A stretch of DNA of 5,713 nt. Origin: an uncultured Oscillospiraceae bacterium. Lineage in GTDB: Bacteria; Bacillota; Clostridia; Oscillospirales; Oscillospiraceae. The translations under genes were made by a program, and so were the position numbers. Positions 1-5,465 of the stretch are shown here, piece after piece; position 1 is the first letter of the stretch, and every line of letters starts with the position of its first letter. The stretch covers positions 1 to 5,713 of the forward strand of contig CAKTPO010000040.1 in the NCBI GenBank assembly GCA_934591845.1, read 5' to 3'. The notes under the pieces are model-generated. The model worked only from the letters and a program-made list of their open reading frames with translations, was not told where the DNA came from and did no database searches.

Positions 1-164
1 ACCACGTGACAGAAAAGTACCAACACATGGTAAAATCTGCTACTTGCGTGGATTCCTCGGCTCACTGCGTTCGCTCGGAATGACATGATCGGGGTGGTGG
101 TTCCGTTTTATCCGCACAGGTTGTAATTGCAACGTAACGGAACGGCACATAGGCCGTTCCCTAC
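1..164 (+). repeat. Composite intergenic repeat, module 1, left copy
   Basis: Non-coding DNA that recurs in inverted orientation at 5301-5465. The first 40 bases are an exact reverse complement of 5426-5465, and similarity continues with scattered mismatches to CCCTAC at 159-164. Recognisable parts in order are a GGATTCCTC...GGAATGACA element (49-84), an imperfect palindrome around GTTGTAATTGCAAC (120-133), and a hairpin with stem GGAACGGC/GCCGTTCC (139-146/153-160) and loop ACATAG. The repeat already matches at base 1, so it may continue left of the window. Reading frames that cross it are repeat sequence and have no recognisable protein features. Confidence 0.85.
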
Positions 165-304
165 GGTGAGACTCGGTAGGTCTACCTTTGCGCCCGTTGT
201 TCCTACAATGGGTAACGCCGTACCGCCCCTCATCCACCGCTGCGGCGGTCCCCCTTCCCCGGTGGGGAAGGTTTTTTGGAGCTTTCCCGGGGCGTTCCCT
301 AAAT
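165..304. other. Spacer between repeat modules, no gene
   Basis: This stretch separates module 1 from the first module 2 on the left side and has no counterpart inside the right-hand inverted copy. It contains a small imperfect palindrome at about 175-186 (GGTAG..CTACC) and, at 226-277, the double hairpin described separately. No convincing coding frame is seen. Confidence 0.6.
226..277 (+). terminator. Double hairpin with T-tract, terminator-shaped, left copy
   Basis: After the conserved string CCCCTCATC (226-234) come two hairpins. The first is ACCGC/GCGGT (236-240/245-249). The second is an 8-bp stem CCTTCCCC/GGGGAAGG (253-260/264-271) with a 3-base loop, followed by six T (272-277). This is the shape of a rho-independent terminator on the + strand and could stop transcription entering from the left. 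The same layout with different stem bases recurs at 5564-5616, so it belongs to a dispersed element family and need not serve a particular gene. Confidence 0.65.
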
Positions 305-394
305 TTTTTAACGGATGGATACAGAGGAACAACCTGGGTTGCCCCAATAATTGTCCATTGTCCATTGTCAATTGTCAATTTTCCCGCCGTTCCC
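305..394 (+). repeat. Composite repeat, module 2 with four heptads, copy A
   Basis: Starts with TTTTAACGGATGGATACA, runs through GCCCCAATAA and then carries four tandem 7-base units at 351-378 (TTGTCCA, TTGTCCA, TTGTCAA, TTGTCAA), followed by TTTTCCCGCCGTTCCC. The same arrangement follows at once as copy B (395-490) and occurs inverted at 5208-5300. It is non-coding. Confidence 0.8.
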
Positions 395-490
395 TACGGA
401 CTTTAACGGACGGATACAAATAAACAACGTTGGTCGCCCCAATAACTGTCCACTGTCAACTGTCCACTGTCAACTGTTTTGCCGCTGTTT
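395..490 (+). repeat. Composite repeat, module 2 with four heptads, copy B
   Basis: A second copy of module 2, directly behind copy A. It has ACTTTAACGGACGGATACAA, then AACAACGTTGGTCGCCCC, then four heptads at 446-473 (CTGTCCA, CTGTCAA, CTGTCCA, CTGTCAA) and a partial fifth unit. All heptads here start with C where copy A has T. The trailing TTTTGCCGCTGTT looks like a degraded form of the copy A end. The copy stops only a few bases before the -35 box of the operon promoter at 497. Confidence 0.75.
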
Positions 491-496
491 TCTGCA

Positions 497-525
497 TTGA
501 CAGGGGTATAGGGCTTTGCTATAAT
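497..525 (+). promoter_or_regulatory. Consensus sigma-A promoter of the operon, extended -10
   Basis: A perfect TTGACA (497-502) is separated by 17 bases from a perfect TATAAT (520-525). TG at 517-518, one base before the -10 box, makes it an extended -10 promoter. Transcription would start near 532, giving a leader of about 40 bases before the ATG at 572. Agreement with the consensus at every element suggests strong expression. No operator is evident apart from the heptad array just upstream, which is part of a dispersed repeat. Confidence 0.9.
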
Positions 526-559
526 GTTAAAAGAAATTTTATGCCTATCGTGCAGAAAC

Positions 560-566
560 GGGGGAA
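560..566 (+). promoter_or_regulatory. Ribosome binding site that fixes the ligase start
   Basis: GGGGGAA lies 5 to 7 bases before the ATG at 572. The in-frame upstream ATG at 524 overlaps the -10 box and lies before the likely transcription start, so 572 is the supported start codon. Confidence 0.7.
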
Positions 567-571
567 ACGCT

Positions 572-2083
572 ATGGGAAATGTGCTGCGGTATCTGGAAGA
601 AAGCTATGGCCGGAATCCGGAAAAATGTGCCGTGACCGATGACTGCCGGAGCTATACCTACCGGGAGTTTTATGCCCTCAGCCGCCGGGTGGGTTCGGCC
701 CTGGCAAAGAAAACCGGGCGGGGCCAGGCGGTTGGAATTTATATGGAGAAAAACGCCCAGGCGGTGGCGGCCTTTTTTGGGGTGCAGTGGGCCGGGTGCT
801 TTTACTCGGTGCTGAATACGGAGCTGCCCGGTTCCCGGCTGCAACAGATCGTGGAGCAGCTGGCCCCGCCGGTGGTCATCACCACCCGGGAACTGCTTCC
901 CCAGGCCCAGGAGATTTTTACGGGCCGGAACCTGTGCTGCTTTGAAGACCTGTCGCTGCAGGAGGAAGATGGGGCCGCCCTGGCTGCCATTCAGGCCCGG
1001 GCCATTGATACAGACCCCCTCTATGTAAACTTCACCTCCGGCTCCACCGGTGTGCCCAAGGGCATTGTGGTGTGCAGCCGCAGTGTGCTGGACTTTATTG
1101 ACTGCTTTACAGAGCTGTTCCACATCACGAAGGATGACGTCATCGCCAACCAGGCTCCTTTTGACTTTGACGTGTCGGTAAAAGACATTTACTCTGCCAT
1201 GAAAGTGGGTGCCACCCTGGCGGTGGTGCCCCGGGCCCTGTTCTCCCGGCCTACGGAACTGATCGATTTCCTGTGCCAGAAGAAAGCCACAACGCTTATC
1301 TGGGCGGTGTCTGCCCTGTGTCTCATTACCGGCTTCCACGCCCTGGACTACAAGACCCCGGAAACCATTGAGAAAATCCTGTTCTCCGGGGAGGTCATGC
1401 CCCTCAAAGCCCTGAAAGAGTTCCGGAAGCACCTGCCCCAGGCCCTGTATGTGAACCTCTACGGCCCTACGGAGATCACCTGCAACTGCACCTATCACAT
1501 CTTAGACCCCCAGGCGGATTACGCCGCCGGCATCCCCATCGGCATCCCCTTCCCCAATGAGCATGTGTTCCTGCTGGACGGGGAAAACCGGGAGGTGACG
1601 GAGCAGGACCGGGAGGGCGAGATCTGTGTCCGTGGCACGGCCCTGGCCCTGGGCTATTACCGCTGCCCGGAGCAAAACGCCGCCCACTTTACCCAGAACC
1701 CCTTGAACCCCAACTACCCGGAGCGCATCTACCGCACCGGCGACCTGGGGAGGTTCAATGAACAGGGCGAGCTGGTCTTCTCCGGCCGGAAAGACTTCCA
1801 GATCAAGTATATGGGCCACCGCATCGAGTTGGAAGAAATCGAGCGGGAAATGAACGCCATTGCCGGGGTGGAGCGGGCCTGCTGCCTCTTTGATGAAAAG
1901 CGCAGCCGCCTGAAAGGCTTCTACACCGGCACCATTGAAAAAGAGGCGCTCCACGCCATGATGAAGCAGAATTTGCCGGGCTTTATGGTTCCCGGCATCC
2001 TGCGGCAGGTGGAGGCCATGCCCCTGAATAAAAACGGCAAGATCGACCGCAAGGCTCTGGCCGCCCTGGTAGGAGGCAGATAA
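572..2083 (+). CDS. DltA-like amino-acid adenylating ligase (loads the carrier protein)
   Basis: A 503-residue cytoplasmic enzyme of the ANL (AMP-binding) superfamily, about the length of DltA. It should activate an amino acid with ATP and transfer it to the phosphopantetheine thiol of the carrier encoded at 3280. Adenylation motifs occur in order: the phosphate loop NFTSGSTGVPKG (153-164), PFDFDVSVKDIY (196-207), LYGPTEIT (296-303), YRTGDLG (387-393), the hinge GRKDFQIKYMGHRIE (405-419) and the C-terminal catalytic lysine in NGKIDRK (Lys490). The Asp in FDVSV (Asp200) sits where amino-acid adenylating enzymes hold the substrate amino group, which favours an amino acid over a fatty acid. There is no condensation or carrier domain, so it is a stand-alone ligase. 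Translation starts at 572, because the ATG at 524 is part of the -10 box. Its stop codon directly abuts the decarboxylase ATG. D-alanine is not established as the substrate: the neighbouring decarboxylase argues for another one. Exosortase-associated ligases also pair with such decarboxylases. Confidence 0.93.
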   Translation: MGNVLRYLEESYGRNPEKCAVTDDCRSYTYREFYALSRRVGSALAKKTGRGQAVGIYMEKNAQAVAAFFGVQWAGCFYSVLNTELPGSRLQQIVEQLAPPVVITTRELLPQAQEIFTGRNLCCFEDLSLQEEDGAALAAIQARAIDTDPLYVNFTSGSTGVPKGIVVCSRSVLDFIDCFTELFHITKDDVIANQAPFDFDVSVKDIYSAMKVGATLAVVPRALFSRPTELIDFLCQKKATTLIWAVSALCLITGFHALDYKTPETIEKILFSGEVMPLKALKEFRKHLPQALYVNLYGPTEITCNCTYHILDPQADYAAGIPIGIPFPNEHVFLLDGENREVTEQDREGEICVRGTALALGYYRCPEQNAAHFTQNPLNPNYPERIYRTGDLGRFNEQGELVFSGRKDFQIKYMGHRIELEEIEREMNAIAGVERACCLFDEKRSRLKGFYTGTIEKEALHAMMKQNLPGFMVPGILRQVEAMPLNKNGKIDRKALAALVGGR

Positions 2084-3235
2084 ATGGAACAGCTGCAAGA
2101 TACCGCCTATTATATTTTTGACTATGGCATTCTGGCCCAAAGGCTGGGGCTTTTACGGAGCCTGCTGGGGGAAAAGATTGCCCTGGCCTATGCCATCAAG
2201 GCAAATCCCTTCCTGGTGCAGGGCACCCTGGGGAAGGTGGAGCGGTTGGAGATCTGCTCTCCGGGAGAAAGCGAAATCTGTGATGCCCTGGGGGTAGACC
2301 CCAAAATCACCGTGATCTCCGGCATCAACAAAACCCCTGCCTTTATTGAAAAACTGGTAGCCCATACGGAAGGCAGAATTTACACCGTGGAGTCCCTGAC
2401 CCAGTTTGATTTGCTGGACAGGCTTTCCCGGAAGTATCACAAAAAACTTACCATCCTCCTGCGGCTGACCAACGACAGCCAGTTTGGCATCAACCGTCAG
2501 GAAATCGAGGAACTGATCAAAAATCGGGAACAGTACCCGGGGCTGGAATTCCGGGGCATTCAGTTCTTTTCCGGCACCCAGAAAACCTCTCTGAAAAAAA
2601 TCCGCCGGGAAATTTTGCAGCTGGATGACCTGTTGGGAGCCTTGGAACAGAACTACGGCTACCGCAGTCCGGAACTGGAATACGGCCCCGGCTTCCCCGT
2701 CGGCTACTTTGGGGAGGAACTGGAGGAAGAACCCCTGATCACGGGCCTGCGGCAGCTGCTGGAAGAAATGACCTGGCAGGGGCATGTGACCCTGGAACTG
2801 GGCCGCTCCATTGCCGCCAGCTGCGGCACCTATTACACCCACGTGGCGGACAAAAAGACCAACCACGGCCAGAACTATCTGATTCTGGACGGCGGTATGC
2901 ACCAGATGGTCTATTTCGGCCAGTATATGGGCATGAAGCTGCCCAAAGTCACCCTGGTGGGAAAAGAACAGCAGCCGCCCACCGCGGAATGGAACCTCTG
3001 CGGCAGCCTGTGCTCTATGAATGACATCATGGTGAAGTCTCTGCCCCTGCCCCCGGTGGAGCTGGGGGATACCCTGTGCTTCCCCAATACCGGGGCCTAC
3101 TGCGTCACCGAGGGCATTGCCCTGTTTTTAAGCCGGGATCTTCCGGCGGTTTACATCCGGGACAGCCAGGGAAAACTCACCATGGCCCGGCCCACTACAG
3201 AAACCTATCCCTGGAATATGCCCAGGCAAGGATAA
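2084..3235 (+). CDS. Fold-III PLP-dependent amino-acid decarboxylase (DapDC/ODC superfamily)
   Basis: A 383-residue cytoplasmic enzyme with an N-terminal TIM-barrel and C-terminal beta domain, somewhat shorter than typical diaminopimelate decarboxylases. Visible PLP motifs are YAIKAN with Schiff-base Lys39, GIQFFSGTQ (158-166), the phosphate loop GPGF (201-204), ELGR (238-241) in place of the usual EPGR, CGSLCSMND with the active-site Cys310 and Asp314, and NTGAY with Tyr339. Cys310 and Tyr339 come from the partner subunit in family dimers. These residues mark it as a decarboxylase and not an alanine racemase. The His that normally stacks on PLP (HIGSQ motif) aligns with Phe162. Its ATG follows the ligase TAA with no gap, and its TAGGAGG site (2070-2076) lies inside the ligase gene, so the two are translationally coupled. 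Substrate is unknown. Family precedents for a decarboxylase beside a ligase and carrier are BtrK (acts on glutamyl-carrier) and, from memory, exosortase-associated decarboxylases. A role in lysine synthesis is less likely in this context. Confidence 0.9.
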   Translation: MEQLQDTAYYIFDYGILAQRLGLLRSLLGEKIALAYAIKANPFLVQGTLGKVERLEICSPGESEICDALGVDPKITVISGINKTPAFIEKLVAHTEGRIYTVESLTQFDLLDRLSRKYHKKLTILLRLTNDSQFGINRQEIEELIKNREQYPGLEFRGIQFFSGTQKTSLKKIRREILQLDDLLGALEQNYGYRSPELEYGPGFPVGYFGEELEEEPLITGLRQLLEEMTWQGHVTLELGRSIAASCGTYYTHVADKKTNHGQNYLILDGGMHQMVYFGQYMGMKLPKVTLVGKEQQPPTAEWNLCGSLCSMNDIMVKSLPLPPVELGDTLCFPNTGAYCVTEGIALFLSRDLPAVYIRDSQGKLTMARPTTETYPWNMPRQG

Positions 3236-3263
3236 AAAAGAAAGAGATTATTTTTCATTACAG

Positions 3264-3269
3264 AAAGGA
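3264..3269 (+). promoter_or_regulatory. Ribosome binding site that fixes the carrier-protein start
   Basis: AAAGGA lies 10 bases before the ATG at 3280, within an A/T-rich 44-base gap after the decarboxylase stop. The frame stays open upstream to an ATG at 3076, but that part overlaps the decarboxylase gene and encodes nothing like a carrier protein, so 3280 is the supported start. Confidence 0.65.
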
Positions 3270-3279
3270 AACACACACT

Positions 3280-3507
3280 ATGGAAGAACTATTGGAGATC
3301 CTCAACGACATTCAGCCCGGCGTAGACTTTGAACGGGAGACCCACCTGATCGATGACCACCTGCTGGACTCCCTGTCCATCATCTCTCTGGTTGCGGAAC
3401 TGGAAGACACCTTTGACATTACCGTTCCCGCCGTGGAGATCATTCCCGCCAACTTCAATTCTGCCGAGGCCATGATGGAGATGATCCAGCGGCTCCAGGA
3501 AGACTAA
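3280..3507 (+). CDS. DltC-like acyl/aminoacyl carrier protein
   Basis: A 75-residue acidic protein, close to the 78-80 residues of DltC. The phosphopantetheine attachment motif is LLDSLS (28-33) with Ser31. The following helix ISLVAELEDTFDITVP and the segment VEIIPANFNS match the usual helix II to helix III layout of small carriers, and the NF-S turn is typical of D-alanyl carriers. It needs a phosphopantetheinyl transferase, which is not encoded in the window. Its expected partners are the ligase at 572 (loading), possibly the decarboxylase at 2084 (acting on the bound substrate) and the MBOAT protein at 3523 (unloading at the membrane). It is the only gene in the operon preceded by a noticeable gap. 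That gap is A/T-rich, which may favour strong translation, in keeping with the higher copy number a carrier usually needs. A fatty-acid ACP is less likely in this setting. Confidence 0.93.
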   Translation: MEELLEILNDIQPGVDFERETHLIDDHLLDSLSIISLVAELEDTFDITVPAVEIIPANFNSAEAMMEMIQRLQED

Positions 3508-3522
3508 GCAGGGAGGGGCTTT

Positions 3523-5166
3523 ATGCACTTGCTGACCCGGCTTTATGCCGGTGCCTACCCGGATCTGTCAGCTTTTTTCTCCGTCAGCTTTTTAGGCCTT
3601 TTTCTCCCTCTGGCGGTGATTTTCTACGGACTGACCCCTAAAAAACACAAAAATTACGCCCTGCTGCTTCTGAGCTTCGGTTTTTACTGGCTGATCAGCG
3701 GCGTGTATATCGGCTACCTGCTCCTGTCCATTCTGGCCATTTACGGCTTTGGACTGCGGATGCAGAACATCTTTGCCCGCCGGGATGCGGCGGTGAAAGC
3801 GGCGGAAAAGCCGGAGCGGAAAGCCATCAAAAAGGCCTATAATCAAAAGGCCCGCTGGGTGCTGACCCTGGCGGTGGTGCTCCATGTGGGCCTGATTCTG
3901 GTGCTCAAATACTCCGGTTTCTTTGTGATGAACGTCAATGCCCTCTTTGGCCTGGGCTATGCCATTCCCAATTACGTCAAGCCCCTGGGCCTGAGCTTCT
4001 TCATTCTGCAAAGCATCTCCTACCTGGTGGATGTGTACCGGCAGACGGTGAAAGCCGACCGGTGTCTTCCCCGGCTGGGGCTGTTCCTCAGCTTCTTCCC
4101 TGCCGTGGTGGAGGGCCCCATCTGCCGCTACAGCCAGACCGCCCAGGCCCTTTGGGAGGCCAAGCCCATCCGGTATGAAAACCTGACCCTGGGCTTGCAG
4201 CGCATCCTCTTTGGCCTGATGAAAAAGCTGGTGGTGGCGGACCGGCTCAACCCCATTGTGGAAGAACTGTTTACAGGTGCTTCCAGTTATCCTGGCTATA
4301 TGAGCCTGCTGGCCGGCATCCTCTATACGGTGCAGCTGTATATGGACTTTTCCGGCTCCATGGATGCGGTCTGCGGCACCGCCCAGATTTTCGGCATCAC
4401 CATGCCGGAAAACTTCAAGCGGCCTTTCTTCTCCAAGAACATTTCCGAATTCTGGACCCGGTGGCACATCACCCTGGGCACCTGGTTCCGGGACTATATT
4501 TTCTACCCCGTTACCATGTCCTCCCCCCTGAAAAAGCTCACCGGTGCCGCCCGGAAAAAGCTGGGCAACCACTTTGGCCCCCTGATCGCCGGTTCCATTG
4601 CCCTGTTTGCGGTGTGGTTCTGCAACGGCCTGTGGCACGGCTCTGCCTGGCACTATATTTTCTTCGGCCTGTGGCATTTTGTCCTCATCCTTTTGGGGAA
4701 CATCTTTGCCCCCTATCTCAAAACCGTCAATGAAAAGCTCCATTTTGGGCCGGACAACAAGCCCTTCCGGGTGTTCCAGATTCTCAGAACCAGCTTCCTG
4801 GTGGTGCTGGGCGAGATCATCTTCCGGGCGGACAGCATGGGCATGGCCCTGACCATGTTCCGCCAGATCTTTACGGATTTTGGAAATCCCTTCAGCGCTT
4901 TCTACCCCTTCCGGGAAGTGCTGAATACCGTTCTGGAATGCTGCCTGTGCGACGTATGGGACTTAATCATCGTGGCGGTGACGGTGGTCATCGTCTTTGC
5001 CGTGAGCATCCTCCAGGAGCGGGGCACTCCAATCCGCACCTCCATCGCCCGCCGCCCCACCTGGCAACGGTGGCTGGTCTGGTACGCCCTGATCCTCTTT
5101 ATCATCATCTTCGGCGCCTACGGCCCGGGCTACACCCCCATCGACCCCATGTATGCCAATTTCTAA
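3523..5166 (+). CDS. MBOAT-family membrane acyltransferase, AlgI/DltB type
   Basis: A 547-residue polytopic membrane protein with roughly ten or more hydrophobic segments (e.g. 21-36, 46-78, 112-130, 154-171, 354-367, 376-396, 423-435, 479-496, 517-531). It is closer in length to AlgI than to DltB (about 400). Family hallmarks are FFPAVVEGPI (191-200), YMDFSGSMD (273-281), EFWTRWHITLGTWFRDY (309-325) and NGLWHGSAWHYIFFGLWH (368-385). His315 and His372 correspond to the two conserved histidines, the latter being the putative catalytic one. A charged cytoplasmic loop lies at about 85-111. The protein should take the acyl group from the carrier encoded just upstream and deliver it to an extracytoplasmic polymer. 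Its C-terminus, GAYGPGY...MYANF, ends in Tyr544-x-x-Phe547 and resembles the DltX tail. A GGGAGG site (3511-3516) sits 6 bases before the ATG, 15 bases after the carrier stop. No DltD or SGNH partner follows; a terminator does. Confidence 0.93.
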   Translation: MHLLTRLYAGAYPDLSAFFSVSFLGLFLPLAVIFYGLTPKKHKNYALLLLSFGFYWLISGVYIGYLLLSILAIYGFGLRMQNIFARRDAAVKAAEKPERKAIKKAYNQKARWVLTLAVVLHVGLILVLKYSGFFVMNVNALFGLGYAIPNYVKPLGLSFFILQSISYLVDVYRQTVKADRCLPRLGLFLSFFPAVVEGPICRYSQTAQALWEAKPIRYENLTLGLQRILFGLMKKLVVADRLNPIVEELFTGASSYPGYMSLLAGILYTVQLYMDFSGSMDAVCGTAQIFGITMPENFKRPFFSKNISEFWTRWHITLGTWFRDYIFYPVTMSSPLKKLTGAARKKLGNHFGPLIAGSIALFAVWFCNGLWHGSAWHYIFFGLWHFVLILLGNIFAPYLKTVNEKLHFGPDNKPFRVFQILRTSFLVVLGEIIFRADSMGMALTMFRQIFTDFGNPFSAFYPFREVLNTVLECCLCDVWDLIIVAVTVVIVFAVSILQERGTPIRTSIARRPTWQRWLVWYALILFIIIFGAYGPGYTPIDPMYANF

Positions 5167-5169
5167 CAC

Positions 5170-5199
5170 AAAAAGCTTCCCGAAAAGGGAAGCTTTTTT
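5170..5199 (+). terminator. Rho-independent terminator of the operon
   Basis: A 12-bp perfect stem AAAAAGCTTCCC/GGGAAGCTTTTT (5170-5181/5187-5198) with loop GAAAA and a T-run to 5199. It begins 3 bases after the MBOAT stop codon, so it ends the four-gene transcript. The A/T arms are symmetrical, so it could also act weakly on the opposite strand. Confidence 0.93.
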
Positions 5200-5207
5200 G
5201 CGCATAT

Positions 5208-5300
5208 GGGAACGGCAGGAAAAATTGACAATTGACAATGGACAATTGACAATTATTGGAGTGACCAACGTTGTTCATTTCAGACCGTCCGTTAAAGTAT
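5208..5300 (-). repeat. Composite repeat, module 2 with four heptads, inverted right copy
   Basis: Read on the - strand, this repeats the left module 2: CTTTAACGGACGG, AACAACGTTGGTC, CCAATAA, four heptads (TTGTCAA, TTGTCCA, TTGTCAA, TTGTCAA at 5252-5225) and TTTTTCCTGCCGTTCCC. It begins only 8 bases beyond the operon terminator. On the + strand the heptads read TTGACAA and so resemble -35 boxes, but no matching -10 box is seen. Confidence 0.82.
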
Positions 5301-5465
5301 GTAGGGAACGGCCTATGTGCCGTTCCGGTGCGTTGCAATTACAACCCCTGTGGAAAAAACAAAACCACCCCCCGATGATGTCATTCCGAGCGTAGTGAAA
5401 CGGAGTCGAGGAATCTTCCCAAGTGGCAGATTTTACCATGTGTTGGTACTTTTCTGTCACGTGGT
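5301..5465 (-). repeat. Composite intergenic repeat, module 1, inverted right copy
   Basis: Reverse complement of 1-164. 5426-5465 is identical to bases 1-40, and the rest is clearly similar, including the GGATTCCTC/GGAATGACA-type element (5379-5417 on the - strand) and the GGAACGGC hairpin (5305-5326). With 5208-5300 it forms one continuous inverted element that faces its left counterpart across the operon. Confidence 0.87.

Noticed and set aside
127..423. Open frames in the left and right flanks (also around 5153-5395 and 5317-5502)
   Set aside because: They run through inverted repeats, hairpins and heptads that recur elsewhere in the window, and they show no protein family features.
351..477. 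Heptad arrays as a CRISPR array
   Set aside because: Units are 7 bases with no spacers and no cas genes are present.
524..571. Upstream in-frame ATG at 524 as the ligase start, adding 16 residues
   Set aside because: The ATG overlaps the -10 box TATAAT and lies before the expected transcription start. The extra residues do not resemble the family, and 572 has a ribosome binding site.
541..642. Short leader reading frame beginning at 541
   Set aside because: It overlaps the ligase start in another frame, lacks a good ribosome binding site and has no regulatory peptide features such as runs of one amino acid.
2084..3235. Alanine racemase supplying D-alanine to the ligase
   Set aside because: The C-terminal motifs with Cys310, Asp314 and Tyr339 are those of the decarboxylase branch of fold III, not of alanine racemase.
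3592..4743. Long antisense open frame (383 codons) opposite the MBOAT gene, and another at 545-1498 opposite the ligase
   Set aside because: Both are rich in Gly, Gln, His and Pro, as expected opposite GC-rich genes. They show no known motifs and lie wholly over well-supported genes.
572..5166. Ordinary dlt (D-alanylation) operon
   Set aside because: The gene order includes a PLP decarboxylase between ligase and carrier, the MBOAT protein has AlgI-like length, and dltD is absent. The similarity is real, but D-alanine as substrate is not supported.
5225..5252. TTGACA units at 5225-5252 as a promoter firing rightward
   Set aside because: No TATAAT-like box lies at a suitable distance and no gene follows in the window.
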